From Streptomyces sp. SDr-06 (GTDB taxonomy: Bacteria; Actinomycetota; Actinomycetes; Streptomycetales; Streptomycetaceae): a stretch of DNA of 64,000 nucleotides. The stretch lies in the NCBI RefSeq assembly GCF_003324565.1, contig NZ_QOLA01000002.1, positions 682,001-746,000 on the forward strand, given 5' to 3'. This document shows positions 43,601 through 55,060 of the stretch, one piece after another (position 1 is the first letter of the stretch; every line of letters starts with the position of its first letter). The position numbers and the translations under genes are program-made. Under the pieces are notes generated by a model. The model ran no database searches. It was not told the origin of the DNA and worked only from the letters and a program-made list of their open reading frames with translations.

Positions 43601-45637
43601 ATGGCAGACCCCTCCAGCTACCGCCCCAAGCCGGGACAGATCCCCGACTCGCCGGGGGTCTACAAATTCCGCGACGAACACCGCCGGGTGATCTACGTCG
43701 GGAAGGCGAAGTCCCTGCGCCAGCGGCTCGCCAACTACTTCCAGCCGTTGACGAGTCTGCACCCGCGCACGGCCACGATGGTGACCACGGCCGCCGCCGT
43801 GGAGTGGACCGTCGTCGCCACCGAGGTGGAGGCGCTCCAGCTCGAATACTCCTGGATCAAGGAGTTCGACCCCCGCTTCAACGTCAAGTACCGCGACGAC
43901 AAGAGCTATCCGTACCTCGCGGTGACGATGAACGAGGAGTTCCCGCGCGTGCAGGTCATGCGCGGCGCCAAGAAGAAGGGCGTGCGCTACTTCGGTCCGT
44001 ACGGGCACGCCTGGGCGATCCGCGAGACCGTCGACCTGATGCTCCGCGTCTTTCCGGTGCGCACCTGCTCGGCGGGCGTGTTCAAGCGCTCGGCCCAGAT
44101 CGGCCGCCCCTGCCTGCTCGGCTACATCGGCAAGTGCGCGGCCCCCTGCGTCGGCCGGGTCACCCCCGAGGAGCACCGCGAACTGGCGGAGGACTTCTGC
44201 GACTTCATGGCCGGCCGCACCGGCGCCTACCTGCGCCGCATCGAGCAGGAGATGATGGCCGCCGCCGAGGACATGGAGTACGAGCGCGCCGCCCGGCTGC
44301 GCGACGACATAGAGGCGCTCAGGAAGGCCCTGGAGAAGAACGCGATCGTCTTCAACGACGCCACCGACGCCGACCTGATCGCGGTCGCCGAGGACGAGCT
44401 GGAAGCCGCCGTGCAAATCTTCCACGTCCGCGGCGGCCGGGTGCGCGGTCAGCGCGGCTGGGTCACCGACAAGGTGGAGGCCGTCGACACCGCGGGCCTG
44501 GTCGAGCACGCGCTCCAGCAGCTGTACGGGGAGGAGAGCGGCGACGCGGTGCCCAAGGAGGTCCTCGTCCCGGCCCTTCCCGAGGACAGCGACGCGGTGA
44601 GCGGCTGGCTCTCGAGCCGGCGCGGCTCCAACGTCTCGCTGCGCATCCCTCAGCGCGGCGACAAGAAGGACCTGATGGTCACGGTCGCGCGCAACGCCCA
44701 GCAGGCCCTCGCGCTGCACAAGACGAAGCGCGCCTCCGACCTGACGACGCGCTCGCGGGCCCTGGAGGAGATCGCCGCCGCCCTGGAGCTGGACAGCGCG
44801 CCGCTGCGCATCGAGTGCTTCGACATCTCGCACCTCCAGGGCGACGACGTCGTGGCGTCCATGGTCGTCTTCGAGGACGGTCTCGCGCGCAAGAGCGAGT
44901 ACCGGCGCTTCCAGATCAAGGGCTTCGAGGGCCAGGACGACGTCCGGTCCATGCACGAGGTGATCAGCCGTCGCTTCAAGCGCTACCTGGCCGAGCAGGC
45001 GCGCACGGGGGAGTGGGGCGAGGAGCAGGGCCCGGAAGGCGCCGCGGCGCCCGCCGACGGGCTGTCCGGGCCCGTGTCCGGCGAGGTCTCCGCGCTCCAG
45101 GAGGAGGACGGCCGCCCCAAGCGCTTCGCCTACCCGCCGCAGCTGCTCGTGGTCGACGGCGGGCAGCCGCAGGTCGCCGCGGCCAAGCGGGCCCTGGACG
45201 AGCTGGGCATCGACGACATCGCGGTGTGCGGGCTAGCCAAGCGGCTCGAAGAGGTCTGGGTGCCCGAGGAGGACGACCCGGTGGTCCTGCCGCGCTCCAG
45301 CGAGGGGCTCTACCTCCTCCAGCGGGTGCGTGACGAGGCCCACCGCTTCGCCATCACCTATCAGAGGGCCAAACGGACGAAGCGCTTCAAGGCGGGCCCG
45401 CTGGATGCCGTGCCCGGCCTCGGCGACACCCGCAAGCAGGCTCTGATCAAGCATTTCGGCTCGGTGAAGAAGCTCCGGTCGGCGACAATCGACGAGATCT
45501 GCGAGGTCCCCGGCATAGGCCGCAAGACGGCCGAGACCGTTGCCGCGGCCCTCGCCCGGGCGGTCCCGGCCGCGCCCGCCGTGAATACGGCGACAGGAGA
45601 GATCATTGAAGAGGACGACGGGGGCAGCAGGACATGA
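43601..45637 (+). CDS. uvrC: UvrABC system protein C
   Basis: Dual-incision nuclease of nucleotide excision repair. 678 residues. The N-terminal GIY-YIG nuclease shows [20 protein letters not shown] (residues about 15-34); a Cys cluster (CSAGVFKRS...[15 protein letters not shown]) follows near 160-195; the UVR UvrB-binding segment is [18 protein letters not shown] (about 227-244); the RNase H-like incision domain has [21 protein letters not shown]; helix-hairpin-helix motifs close the protein ([22 protein letters not shown]). ATG 43601 lies 7 bases behind a PafBC-type promoter, so the mRNA starts at or near the start codon. Its stop overlaps rapZ (ATGA), making it the first gene of uvrC-rapZ-yvcK-whiA. 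Confidence 0.98.
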   Translation: MADPSSYRPKPGQIPDSPGVYKFRDEHRRVIYVGKAKSLRQRLANYFQPLTSLHPRTATMVTTAAAVEWTVVATEVEALQLEYSWIKEFDPRFNVKYRDDKSYPYLAVTMNEEFPRVQVMRGAKKKGVRYFGPYGHAWAIRETVDLMLRVFPVRTCSAGVFKRSAQIGRPCLLGYIGKCAAPCVGRVTPEEHRELAEDFCDFMAGRTGAYLRRIEQEMMAAAEDMEYERAARLRDDIEALRKALEKNAIVFNDATDADLIAVAEDELEAAVQIFHVRGGRVRGQRGWVTDKVEAVDTAGLVEHALQQLYGEESGDAVPKEVLVPALPEDSDAVSGWLSSRRGSNVSLRIPQRGDKKDLMVTVARNAQQALALHKTKRASDLTTRSRALEEIAAALELDSAPLRIECFDISHLQGDDVVASMVVFEDGLARKSEYRRFQIKGFEGQDDVRSMHEVISRRFKRYLAEQARTGEWGEEQGPEGAAAPADGLSGPVSGEVSALQEEDGRPKRFAYPPQLLVVDGGQPQVAAAKRALDELGIDDIAVCGLAKRLEEVWVPEEDDPVVLPRSSEGLYLLQRVRDEAHRFAITYQRAKRTKRFKAGPLDAVPGLGDTRKQALIKHFGSVKKLRSATIDEICEVPGIGRKTAETVAAALARAVPAAPAVNTATGEIIEEDDGGSRT

Positions 45638-46578
45638 CTGAGCAGCACGAAGAAGACCGAGAAGCGGGAGTACACGTGAGTACGGGCACGACGATCGAGG
45701 CCGGCGGGGCCGATGCGCCCATCCCCGAGCTGGTGATCATCTCCGGCATGTCCGGCGCCGGGCGCAGCACCGCCGCCAAGTGCCTGGAGGACCTCGGCTG
45801 GTTCGTCGTCGACAACCTGCCGCCCGCGCTGATCCCCACCATGGTGGAGCTCGGCGCCCGCTCCCAGGGCAATGTGGCGCGCATCGCCGTCGTCGTCGAC
45901 GTGCGCGGACGCAGGTTCTTCGACAACCTCCGCGAGTCGCTCGCCGACCTCGACGCCAAGGAGGTCACCCGGCGGATCGTTTTCCTGGAGTCCTCCGACG
46001 ACGCGCTGGTGCGCCGCTTCGAGTCGGTGCGCCGCCCGCACCCGCTCCAGGGCGACGGCCGGATCGTCGACGGGATCGCCGCCGAGCGCGACCTGCTGCG
46101 CGAGCTGCGCGGCGACGCCGACCTGGTGATCGACACCTCCAGCCTCAACGTCCACGAGCTGCGCGCCAAGATGGACGCCCAGTTCGCCGGGGACGAGGAG
46201 CCGGAGCTGCGCGCCACCGTCATGTCGTTCGGCTACAAGTACGGCCTGCCGGTCGATGCCGACCTGGTGGTCGACTGCCGCTTCCTGCCCAACCCGCACT
46301 GGGTGCCGGAGCTGCGCCCGTACACGGGCCTGAACGAGGAGGTGTCGGGCTACGTCTTCAACCAGCCCGGCGCCAAGGAGTTCCTCGACCAGTACAGCGA
46401 GCTCCTCCAGCTGATCGCGGCGGGCTACCGCCGCGAGGGCAAGCGGTACGTGACGATCGCGGTGGGCTGCACCGGCGGCAAGCACCGCTCGGTGGCCATG
46501 TCCGAGAAGCTCGCCGCACGCCTGGCCTCCGAGGGGATCGAGACCGTCGTCGTACACCGGGACATGGGGCGCGAGTGA
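45634..46578 (+). CDS. rapZ: RNase adapter protein RapZ (nucleotide-binding)
   Basis: A 314-residue P-loop protein of the RapZ/YvcJ family. In E. coli it guides RNase E to small RNAs and senses glucosamine-6-phosphate; the role in Streptomyces is not settled. The Walker A reads GMSGAGRST, with Arg where Lys is usual. The C-terminal half is well conserved: [36 protein letters not shown] and [23 protein letters not shown] 45634 overlaps the uvrC stop by four bases; an internal in-frame GTG follows. The next gene, yvcK, starts within its stop codon (GTGA). Confidence 0.95.
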   Translation: MTEQHEEDREAGVHVSTGTTIEAGGADAPIPELVIISGMSGAGRSTAAKCLEDLGWFVVDNLPPALIPTMVELGARSQGNVARIAVVVDVRGRRFFDNLRESLADLDAKEVTRRIVFLESSDDALVRRFESVRRPHPLQGDGRIVDGIAAERDLLRELRGDADLVIDTSSLNVHELRAKMDAQFAGDEEPELRATVMSFGYKYGLPVDADLVVDCRFLPNPHWVPELRPYTGLNEEVSGYVFNQPGAKEFLDQYSELLQLIAAGYRREGKRYVTIAVGCTGGKHRSVAMSEKLAARLASEGIETVVVHRDMGRE

Positions 46579-47597
46579 AGGTGTACCGCCGGCGCACCGC
46601 CGGACCGGTGCTGCGCACCGGCCGCAAGCGGGGCGCCCAGCCCAAGGTCGTCGCCCTCGGCGGCGGCATGGGCCTCTCCGCCTCGCTCGCCGCGCTGCGC
46701 CGGATCACCGGAGACCTGACGGCCGTCGTCACCGTGGCCGACGACGGCGGCTCCAGCGGCCGGCTCCGCGACGAGCTGGGCGTGCTGCCGCCCGGCGACC
46801 TGCGCAAGGCGCTGGCCGCCCTGTGCGGCGACGACGACTGGGGCCAGACCTGGTCCCGGGTCATCCAGCACCGCTTCCAGTCCAAGGGCGACCTGCACGA
46901 GCACGCGGTCGGCAATCTGCTGATCGTCGCCCTGTGGGAGCAGCTCGGCGACCATGTGCAGGCGCTCGACCTGGTCGGCAAGCTGCTCGGCGCCCAGGGC
47001 CGGGTGCTGCCGATGTCGGCCGTGCCGCTGGAGCTGGAGGCACTCGTACGGGGTCACGACCCCCGGCGTCCCGACGACGTGGACACCGTGCGCGGCCAGG
47101 CCACGGTGGCGCTCACCCCGGGCGAGGTGCTCTCCGTGCAGCTGGTCCCGCACGATCCGCCGGCCGTCCCGGAAGCGGTCGCGGCGGTGCTGGACGCGGA
47201 CTGGGTCGTGCTCGGCCCGGGCTCGTGGTTCTCCTCGGTCATTCCGCATCTGATGGTGCCCGAACTGCTCGACGCGCTCACCGAGACCAAGGCCCGCAAG
47301 GTCCTCTCGTTGAACCTCGCACCACAACCGGGTGAAACCGATGGCTTCTCTCCGCAGCGTCATTTGGAGGTTTTGGGACGACACGCCCCTAAACTCGCCT
47401 TCGACGTGGTGCTGGCCGACGAGGCCGCCGTGCCCGACCGGGGGAGTCTGACCGAAGCCGCGAAACGGCTCGGAGCCGAGGTCGAGCTGGCGCCGGTGGC
47501 CAGGCCCGATGGCTCTCCGAAGCACGATCCGGAGCTGTTGGCCGCCGCGTACGACCGTATTTTCCGGATGCATGGAAGGATCGGCCCATGGCGATGA
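46575..47597 (+). CDS. yvcK: YvcK/GlmR-type gluconeogenesis factor
   Basis: A 340-residue protein of the CofD-like YvcK family, which binds UDP-GlcNAc and helps balance cell-wall precursor supply with carbon flow in other Gram-positives. [20 protein letters not shown] opens the fold, [32 protein letters not shown] is the conserved nucleotide-sugar site, and [19 protein letters not shown] the late motif. GTG 46575 overlaps the rapZ stop (GTGA). Its 3' end overlaps whiA by 10 bases. The rapZ-yvcK-whiA order is one of the most conserved in Gram-positive bacteria. Confidence 0.95.
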   Translation: MKVYRRRTAGPVLRTGRKRGAQPKVVALGGGMGLSASLAALRRITGDLTAVVTVADDGGSSGRLRDELGVLPPGDLRKALAALCGDDDWGQTWSRVIQHRFQSKGDLHEHAVGNLLIVALWEQLGDHVQALDLVGKLLGAQGRVLPMSAVPLELEALVRGHDPRRPDDVDTVRGQATVALTPGEVLSVQLVPHDPPAVPEAVAAVLDADWVVLGPGSWFSSVIPHLMVPELLDALTETKARKVLSLNLAPQPGETDGFSPQRHLEVLGRHAPKLAFDVVLADEAAVPDRGSLTEAAKRLGAEVELAPVARPDGSPKHDPELLAAAYDRIFRMHGRIGPWR

Positions 47598-48577
47598 CGC
47601 CGGCGGTGAAGGACGAAATTTCCCGGCTGCCCGTCACCCGGACCTGCTGCAGGAAGGCGGAGGTCTCGGCGATTCTTCGGTTCGCGGGCGGGCTGCACCT
47701 GGTGAGCGGCCGCATTGTGATCGAGGCGGAGCTGGACACCGCGATGGCGGCACGCCGGCTCAAGCGGGACATTCTGGAGATCTTCGGGCACAGCTCCGAG
47801 CTGATCGTGATGGCCCCGGGCGGCCTGCGCAGAGGCTCGCGCTTCGTCGTACGGGTCGTGGCGGGCGGCGACCAGCTGGCCCGCCAGACCGGGCTCGTCG
47901 ACGGCCGCGGCCGCCCCATCCGCGGCCTCCCGCCGCAGGTGGTCTCAGGCGCGACCTGTGACGCCGAGGCGGCCTGGCGCGGCGCGTTCCTGGCGCACGG
48001 CTCACTGACCGAGCCGGGCCGCTCCTCGTCCCTCGAGGTGACCTGCCCGGGCCCGGAGGCGGCCCTCGCCCTGGTCGGCGCCGCACGGCGGCTCCAGATC
48101 GCGGCCAAGGCCCGCGAGGTCCGCGGCGTGGACCGGGTGGTCGTCCGCGACGGCGACGCGATCGGCGCGCTGCTCACCCGGCTCGGCGCGCACGAGTCGG
48201 TGCTCGCCTGGGAGGAGCGGCGGATGCGGCGCGAGGTCCGCGCCACCGCCAACCGCCTGGCCAACTTCGACGACGCCAACCTGCGCCGTTCGGCGCGGGC
48301 CGCGGTGGCCGCCGGGGCCCGCGTCCAGCGCGCCCTGGAGATCCTCGGCGAGGAGGTCCCCGAGCACCTCGCGGCGGCCGGCCGGCTGCGCATGGAGCAC
48401 AAGCAGGCCTCCCTGGAGGAGCTGGGCGCGCTCGCGGACCCGCCGCTGACCAAGGACGCGGTCGCGGGCCGGATCCGCCGCCTGCTGGCGATGGCCGACA
48501 AGCGGGCGCAGGACCTGGGGATCCCCGGGACCGAGTCCAATCTGACCGAGGAGATGGCGGACGGCCTGGTCGGCTGA
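47588..48577 (+). CDS. whiA: Sporulation transcription factor WhiA
   Basis: DNA-binding regulator that, with WhiB, starts sporulation septation in aerial hyphae (established in Streptomyces). The 329-residue protein has an N-terminal region related to LAGLIDADG homing endonucleases ([39 protein letters not shown]) and a C-terminal helix-turn-helix like sigma factor region 4 ([31 protein letters not shown]). It overlaps yvcK by 10 bases and is the last gene of the uvrC operon; a hairpin follows at 48605. It may also have an internal promoter in yvcK, which I cannot pinpoint. Confidence 0.98.
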   Translation: MAMTPAVKDEISRLPVTRTCCRKAEVSAILRFAGGLHLVSGRIVIEAELDTAMAARRLKRDILEIFGHSSELIVMAPGGLRRGSRFVVRVVAGGDQLARQTGLVDGRGRPIRGLPPQVVSGATCDAEAAWRGAFLAHGSLTEPGRSSSLEVTCPGPEAALALVGAARRLQIAAKAREVRGVDRVVVRDGDAIGALLTRLGAHESVLAWEERRMRREVRATANRLANFDDANLRRSARAAVAAGARVQRALEILGEEVPEHLAAAGRLRMEHKQASLEELGALADPPLTKDAVAGRIRRLLAMADKRAQDLGIPGTESNLTEEMADGLVG

Positions 48578-48604
48578 CTTCCTTCCGCCGCTCAACCCGC
48601 CCCG

Positions 48605-48631
48605 ACCGGCGCCCACTTGGTGGGCGCCGGT
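48605..48631 (+). terminator. Terminator of the uvrC-rapZ-yvcK-whiA operon
   Basis: ACCGGCGCCCAC (48605-48616) and GTGGGCGCCGGT (48620-48631) form a perfect 12-bp stem with a TTG loop, 27 bases after the whiA stop. Confidence 0.85.
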
Positions 48632-48742
48632 TCCGTTTGCGGCGCGTGAGCCACCCGGTCCCCTGCGGTATTGACATGATCATGAGGTGTCGTGAGCCTG
48701 GCGTCTGTCCACTTTCGTGGCAGACAACAGCAAGGGGGGCCC

Positions 48743-51691
48743 ATGAGACGCAGAGCGAGAGCGATCCTCGCCGCCGCATCACTGCTGACGGCCGGACTGG
48801 TGGCGGCACCCGTCGCCCAGGCCAGCCAGGGCGGAGCGGACGGCGAGGGCATCGTCGTCTGGAACGCCAAGGTCAGCCGCGCACAACTGCCGCTGCTCCT
48901 GGAGGCCGGGGCCGACGCCGAGGAACTGGGCGCGAACCTGCCCGCCAAGGGCTCGGCGGGCGTCGAGCTGTACCTCACCAAGACCCAGGCCGCCAAGCTG
49001 CGGGGCAAGGGCGTCGAACTCACCGAGCACAAGGTCTCCGCCCAGGCCCAGAACCGCCTCAAGGCCGCCGGTGACGGCGTGTTCCGGCCGTACAGCGGCA
49101 AGAACGGGCTCAAGCAGGAGATCCTCGACACCGGGAAGGCGAACCCGGCGCTCACCAAGGTCGAGTCGATCGGCAAGACCGTCAACGGCCAGGACATCCT
49201 CGCCGTGAAGCTCACCAAGGGCGCCAACAAGTCCAGGGACGGCTCCAAGCCCGCCACGCTGTACCTGTCCAACCAGCACGCCCGGGAGTGGATCACCCCC
49301 GAGATGACCCGGCGGCTGATGCACTACTACCTCGACAACTACGGCAAGGACCCGCGGATCACCAAGATCGTGGACTCCACCGAGCTGTGGTTCGTGATCT
49401 CCGCCAACCCGGACGGCTACGACTACACGTTCACCCCCGGCCACCGGCTGTGGCGCAAGAACCTCCGCGACAACAACGGCGACGGCAAGATCACGGTCGG
49501 GGACGGCGTCGACCCCAACCGCAACTTCCCCTACAAGTGGGGCTACGACAACGAGGGTTCGTCCCCCGATCCGGCGAACGAGACCTACCGCGGCCCGAGC
49601 GCCGGCAGCGAGCCCGAGACCAAGGCGCTCGACTCCTTCGAGAAGCGGATCCACTTCAACTACGCCATCAACTACCACTCCGCGGCCGAACTGCTGCTGT
49701 ACGGAGTGGGCTGGCAGGTCGCCACGCCGACCCCGGACGACGTCATCTACAAGGCGCTCGCCGGCACTCCGGACAAGCCGGCCATCCCCGGATACCTCTC
49801 GGAGGTCTCCTCCGCGCTGTACACCACCAACGGCGAGGCCGACGGCCACGCGGCGAACGTCAACGGCACGATGATGTTCACCCCGGAGATGTCGACCTGC
49901 ACCACGGCCTCGAACGTGGACCCCAACGACCAGTGGAACGCGGCCGACTGCCCCTCCGACTTCAACTTCCCCGACAGCGAGAAGCTGATCCAGGGCGAGT
50001 TCGAGAAGAACATTCCCTTCGCGCTCTCGGTCGCCGAGACCGCCGCCCACCCCGACCAGCCCTCCTCCTCGGTCGGCATCGACGCCCCGGACTTCACGCC
50101 GGACACCTTCGCCACCTCGTACACGCGGGACGACGACCAGGAAGTCGCCGTCACCGTACGCAAGTCGGTGCGCGACAAGACCCTCAACTACCGCATCAAC
50201 GGCGGCCGTACGCAGACCGAGGACCTGGAGCCCTGGAAGGGCGGCAGGGTGTTCGGCGGGCACGACAACATCCGCTTCGACCAGTACCGCGCCAAGGTCG
50301 AGGACGCGGACGCCGGTGACAAGGTCGAGGTCTGGTTCACCGGGCGGACCGCCGCGGGCAAGAAGACGTCCAGCACGCCGTTCACGTACACCGTGGCCGA
50401 CCGGCCGGAGGCGGACACCCTGGTGCTCGCCGACGAGGGCGGCACCGCCCCCGCCAAGAACGCCGCGCTCTACACCAAGGCGCTCGCGGACAACGGCCGC
50501 AAGGCCGCCGTGTGGGACGTCGCCACCCAGGGCGCCCCGAGCGCGCTCGGCGTGCTCAGCCACTTCAAGAACGTCGTCTGGTACACCGGCAGCGCGCAGC
50601 CGACGGCCGCCACCACGTTCGCCGTACGCGACTTCGTCAACGAGGGCGGCAAGCTCGTCAATGCGGGCGAACAGGCGGGCGGCAGCGTCGACCTCGGCGG
50701 CGGCTCCCTCTCCGACGACTTCTCGCAGTACTACCTCGGCGCCTACAACAAGGCCGGGCTCAAGTCCCCGCCCGCCTTCGCGGGCACCGGAAGGCTCGCC
50801 GGCGCCAAGGCCTCCCTGGCCGCCGCACCCGGCAGTCCGCTGACTGCGGCCGGGGCCTACACCGTCACCTCCGACACCCTGGACCCGAAGCGGTTCCCGC
50901 AGTTCACGAGCGCTTCGGGCGGTGACTACCCCGGGGTGCGCACCCCGTTCGAGCCCGCCGAGGGGTCCTGGTTCGCCGCGGCCAGGCACCAGGACAACGC
51001 GTACATGCGGCTCGCCCGCACCGTCGACCTCGCCCAGACGCCCGCCGCCGCCAGGCCGAGCCTGGCCTTCCAGCTCAGCTACGACACCGAGCCCGGCTAC
51101 GACCAGGTGATCGTCGAGGCCCACACCGTCGGCAAGGACGACTGGACGACGCTTCCGGACGCCAACGGCGGCAGCACCACCAGCGTGCCCAGCCAGTGCG
51201 AACAGGGCTTCCTGCTCCAGGCCCACCCCTTCCTGACGCACTACCTGACCCCGGGCTCGCCCGCCTGCCGGGCGACCGGCAGCAGCGGGAGCTGGAACCG
51301 CTTCACCGGCTCGTCCAACGGCTGGCAGCAGGTGTCCGTCGACCTCAGCGCGTACGCCGGAAAGCAGGTCGAGGTCGCCGTCTCCTACGTCTCCGACCCG
51401 GGCACCGGCGGCCTCGGCGCCTTCGTCGACGACACCCGGCTGGTCATCGGCGGCACCGCGCAGCAGGCCGAGGGCTTCGAGACCTCGCTCGGTCCCTGGA
51501 CCGTGCCCGGACCGCCGGCCGGCAGCCCCGGCACCAAGGGCGACTGGGCCCGTTCCCAGGCGCTCTTCCACTCCTCGGCCGCCGTCACCACCCGCGACAC
51601 CGTCCTCCTCGGCTTCGGCCTGGAGAACGTCCCCTCGCGCGCCGACCGCAAGCAGGTCATCGCCAAGGCGCTCAGCGCACTGCACCGCTGA
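48743..51691 (+). CDS. Secreted M14 zinc carboxypeptidase, large multidomain
   Basis: A 982-residue exported metallo-carboxypeptidase. Sec signal peptide to about residue 30 (cleavage VAQA). An N-terminal propeptide-like region precedes the M14 catalytic domain: SNQHAREWITPE gives zinc ligands HxxE (His about 179), NPDGYDYTF and DPNRNFPYKWG are typical, NYHSAAELLLY holds the third zinc His, and the catalytic Glu is probably in FTPEMST. An EF-hand-like loop DNNGDGKITVGDGVD sits near residue 243. Past about 440 come beta domains, the last resembling the MAM/immune-inhibitor-A type (AFQLSYDTEPGYDQVIVE, GLGAFVDDTRLVIGG). ATG 48743 follows AAGGGGGG. Confidence 0.9.
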   Translation: MRRRARAILAAASLLTAGLVAAPVAQASQGGADGEGIVVWNAKVSRAQLPLLLEAGADAEELGANLPAKGSAGVELYLTKTQAAKLRGKGVELTEHKVSAQAQNRLKAAGDGVFRPYSGKNGLKQEILDTGKANPALTKVESIGKTVNGQDILAVKLTKGANKSRDGSKPATLYLSNQHAREWITPEMTRRLMHYYLDNYGKDPRITKIVDSTELWFVISANPDGYDYTFTPGHRLWRKNLRDNNGDGKITVGDGVDPNRNFPYKWGYDNEGSSPDPANETYRGPSAGSEPETKALDSFEKRIHFNYAINYHSAAELLLYGVGWQVATPTPDDVIYKALAGTPDKPAIPGYLSEVSSALYTTNGEADGHAANVNGTMMFTPEMSTCTTASNVDPNDQWNAADCPSDFNFPDSEKLIQGEFEKNIPFALSVAETAAHPDQPSSSVGIDAPDFTPDTFATSYTRDDDQEVAVTVRKSVRDKTLNYRINGGRTQTEDLEPWKGGRVFGGHDNIRFDQYRAKVEDADAGDKVEVWFTGRTAAGKKTSSTPFTYTVADRPEADTLVLADEGGTAPAKNAALYTKALADNGRKAAVWDVATQGAPSALGVLSHFKNVVWYTGSAQPTAATTFAVRDFVNEGGKLVNAGEQAGGSVDLGGGSLSDDFSQYYLGAYNKAGLKSPPAFAGTGRLAGAKASLAAAPGSPLTAAGAYTVTSDTLDPKRFPQFTSASGGDYPGVRTPFEPAEGSWFAAARHQDNAYMRLARTVDLAQTPAAARPSLAFQLSYDTEPGYDQVIVEAHTVGKDDWTTLPDANGGSTTSVPSQCEQGFLLQAHPFLTHYLTPGSPACRATGSSGSWNRFTGSSNGWQQVSVDLSAYAGKQVEVAVSYVSDPGTGGLGAFVDDTRLVIGGTAQQAEGFETSLGPWTVPGPPAGSPGTKGDWARSQALFHSSAAVTTRDTVLLGFGLENVPSRADRKQVIAKALSALHR

Positions 51692-51718
51692 CGCGGGGTA
51701 GTGGGGCCGAAGGTCCCC

Positions 51719-51752
51719 GGGGGTCCGTACCCGCAGGTAGGTACGGGCCCCC
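51719..51752 (+). terminator. Terminator after the M14 peptidase gene
   Basis: GGGGGTCCGTACC (51719-51731) pairs with GGTACGGGCCCCC (51740-51752), 13 bp with one G-T pair and an 8-base loop. It separates the peptidase from gap. Confidence 0.75.
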
Positions 51753-51887
51753 GGGCCCGCCCGGGCGGCATATCGGAACCATCCGGACGCGCTCGATGTC
51801 ACCTCGGCGCCCCCGGGGAGGTAGGGTCGTAACCGGTCGGGGACATCCCATACAACTCGCCGGCGTCGAGAAACCCGGCGTACCTAA

Positions 51888-52913
<1,026 letters not shown>

Positions 52914-52943
52914 CCTCGGTCCGGTAGGCACCTGATGTGAGCT

Positions 52944-52985
52944 ACAGGGCTCGGGCAGCGCAATGACGCGCTGTACGGGCCCTGT
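52944..52985 (+). other. Long imperfect hairpin between gap and pgk
   Basis: An 18-bp imperfect stem: ACAGGGCTCGGGCAGCGC (52944-52961) pairs with GCGCTGTACGGGCCCTGT (52968-52985) around AATGAC. It lies 30 bases past the gap stop and 48 before pgk. It could be a partial terminator or an mRNA-processing/stability element that sets the gap:pgk ratio. Confidence 0.6.
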
Positions 52986-53033
52986 CGCCTGTCCAGACCG
53001 TCCGTCTCGTACCTTTCAAGGAGTCACCCTTAA

Positions 53034-54245
53034 ATGAAGACGATCGACGAACTTCTCGCCGAAGGGGTCGCCGGCAAGCGGGTATTCGTCCGCGCCGACC
53101 TCAACGTGCCGCTGGCCGACGGCCTCATCACCGACGACGGCCGCATCCGCGCGGTGCTGCCCACGGTCAAGGCGCTCGTCGCCGCCGACGCGAAGGTCGT
53201 CGTGGCCTCGCACCTGGGCCGCCCCAAGGGTGCCCCGGACCCCCAGTTCTCGCTGCTCCCCGCCGCCGAGCGGCTCGCCGAACTGCTGGGCGCCCCCGTC
53301 GCGTTCGCCCAGGACACCGTCGGCCCCGCCGCCCACGACGCGGTCAACGGGCTGCAGCCCGGCCAGGTCGCGGTGATCGAGAACCTGCGGTTCAACGCCG
53401 GTGAGACGGCCAAGGACGACGCCGAGCGCGGCGAGTTCGCCGACCAGCTCGCCGCCCTCGCCGATGTGTACGTCGGCGACGGCTTCGGAGCCGTGCACCG
53501 TAAGCACGCCTCGGTCTTCGACCTCCCGGCGCGGCTGCCGCACTACGCGGGCTACCTCATCGCCACCGAGGTCGGCGTCCTGAAGAAGCTCACCGAGGAC
53601 GTCAAGCGTCCTTACACCGTCGTGCTCGGCGGCGCCAAGGTCTCCGACAAGCTCGCCGTCATCGACGAGCTGCTCGGCAAGGCCGACCGCCTGCTGATCG
53701 GCGGCGGCATGGCGTACACCTTCCTGAAGGCCCAGGGGCACGAGGTCGGCATCTCCCTGCTCCAGGAGGACCAGATCCCGGTCGTCCAGGAGTACATGAA
53801 GCGCGCCGCGGAGACCGGCGTCGAGCTGGTGCTCCCGGTCGACGTGCTCGTCTCCAAGGACTTCCCCGACCTGAAGACCAAGGCCCCGGCCGACTTCGAG
53901 ACGGTCGACGCAGACAAGATCCCCGCGGACAAGGAGGGCCTGGACATCGGCCCCAAGTCCCGCGAGCTGTTCGCCTCGAAGATCACCGACGCCGAGACCG
54001 TCTTCTGGAACGGCCCGGTCGGCGTCGCCGAGCACCCCGACTACGCCGGTGGCACCACCGCCATCGCGCAGGCCCTGCTCGACAGCGAGGGCTTCACCGT
54101 GGTCGGCGGTGGCGACTCCGCCGCGGCCGTCCGCAACCTGGGCTTCGACGAGTCGAAGTTCGGTCACATCTCGACCGGTGGCGGCGCGAGCCTCGAATAC
54201 CTCGAGGGCAAGACGCTCCCCGGCCTCGCCGCACTGGAGGACTGA
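53034..54245 (+). CDS. pgk: Phosphoglycerate kinase
   Basis: Transfers phosphate from 1,3-bisphosphoglycerate to ADP in glycolysis. 403 residues. Landmarks are KRVFVRADLNVPLADG (signature), SHLGRPKG, IENLRFNAGE, YVGDGFGAVHRKHASV, VVLGGAKVSDK, FWNGPVGVAE and VVGGGDSAAAV with HISTGGGASLEYLEGK. ATG 53034 follows CAAGGAG. It is 120 bases from gap across a hairpin and 6 bases before tpiA, so pgk and tpiA are tightly coupled. Confidence 0.98.
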   Translation: MKTIDELLAEGVAGKRVFVRADLNVPLADGLITDDGRIRAVLPTVKALVAADAKVVVASHLGRPKGAPDPQFSLLPAAERLAELLGAPVAFAQDTVGPAAHDAVNGLQPGQVAVIENLRFNAGETAKDDAERGEFADQLAALADVYVGDGFGAVHRKHASVFDLPARLPHYAGYLIATEVGVLKKLTEDVKRPYTVVLGGAKVSDKLAVIDELLGKADRLLIGGGMAYTFLKAQGHEVGISLLQEDQIPVVQEYMKRAAETGVELVLPVDVLVSKDFPDLKTKAPADFETVDADKIPADKEGLDIGPKSRELFASKITDAETVFWNGPVGVAEHPDYAGGTTAIAQALLDSEGFTVVGGGDSAAAVRNLGFDESKFGHISTGGGASLEYLEGKTLPGLAALED

Positions 54246-54251
54246 ACACCC

Positions 54252-55028
54252 GTGAGCACCCGTATCCCGCTGATGGCGGGCAACTGGAAGATGAACCTCA
54301 ACCACCTCGAGGCCATCGCGCACGTCCAGAAGCTCGCCTTCGCGCTCGCCGACAAGGACTACGACGCCGTCGAGGTCGCGGTCCTGCCGCCCTTCGTCGA
54401 CCTGCGTTCCGTGCAGACCCTCGTCGACGGCGACAAGCTCAAGATCAAGTACGGCGCCCAGGACATCTCGGCGCACGAGTCCGGTGCCTACACCGGCGAG
54501 ATCTCGGGTTCGATGCTGGCGAAGCTGAAGTGCACCTACGTCGCCGTGGGCCACTCCGAGCGCCGGCAGTACCACGCCGAGACCGACGAGCTCTGCAACG
54601 CCAAGGTGAAGGCCGCCTACCAGCACGGCCTGACCCCGATCCTCTGCGTCGGCGAGGGCCTGGACGTCCGCAAGGCCGGCCAGCAGGTCCCCTACACGCT
54701 GGCGCAGCTCGACGGCGGCCTCAAGGACATCCCCGCCGAGCAGGCCGAGTCCATCGTGATCGCGTACGAGCCGGTGTGGGCGATCGGCACCGGTGAGGTC
54801 GCCACCCCCGAGGACGCGCAGGAGGTGTGCGGTGCCATCCGCGCGCGCCTGGCCGAGCTGTACTCGCAGGAGCTCGCCGACAAGGTGCGCATCCAGTACG
54901 GCGGCTCGGTGAAGTCCGGGAACGTCGCCGCGATCATGGCTCAGCCCGACGTGGACGGCGCCCTGGTGGGCGGCGCCGCGCTGGACGCCGACGAGTTCGT
55001 CAAGATCGTCCGCTTCCGCGACCAGTAA
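54252..55028 (+). CDS. tpiA: Triosephosphate isomerase
   Basis: Interconverts dihydroxyacetone phosphate and glyceraldehyde 3-phosphate. 258 residues. [11 protein letters not shown] has the catalytic Lys, [13 protein letters not shown] the catalytic His, and [13 protein letters not shown] the catalytic Glu; [13 protein letters not shown] and [14 protein letters not shown] bind the phosphate. GTG 54252 is 6 bases after the pgk stop. A hairpin (55061-55101) separates it from secG, which follows in the same direction. Confidence 0.98.
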   Translation: MSTRIPLMAGNWKMNLNHLEAIAHVQKLAFALADKDYDAVEVAVLPPFVDLRSVQTLVDGDKLKIKYGAQDISAHESGAYTGEISGSMLAKLKCTYVAVGHSERRQYHAETDELCNAKVKAAYQHGLTPILCVGEGLDVRKAGQQVPYTLAQLDGGLKDIPAEQAESIVIAYEPVWAIGTGEVATPEDAQEVCGAIRARLAELYSQELADKVRIQYGGSVKSGNVAAIMAQPDVDGALVGGAALDADEFVKIVRFRDQ

Positions 55029-55060
55029 GTATGCGGTAGCGCGGATCCGTCGTACCCTTG

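Noticed and set aside
48674..48690. TTGACATGATCATG as promoter of the M14 peptidase gene
   Set aside because: TTGACA is good but no TAnnnT lies 16-18 bases downstream; the CATGATCATG palindrome alone is too little to call a site.
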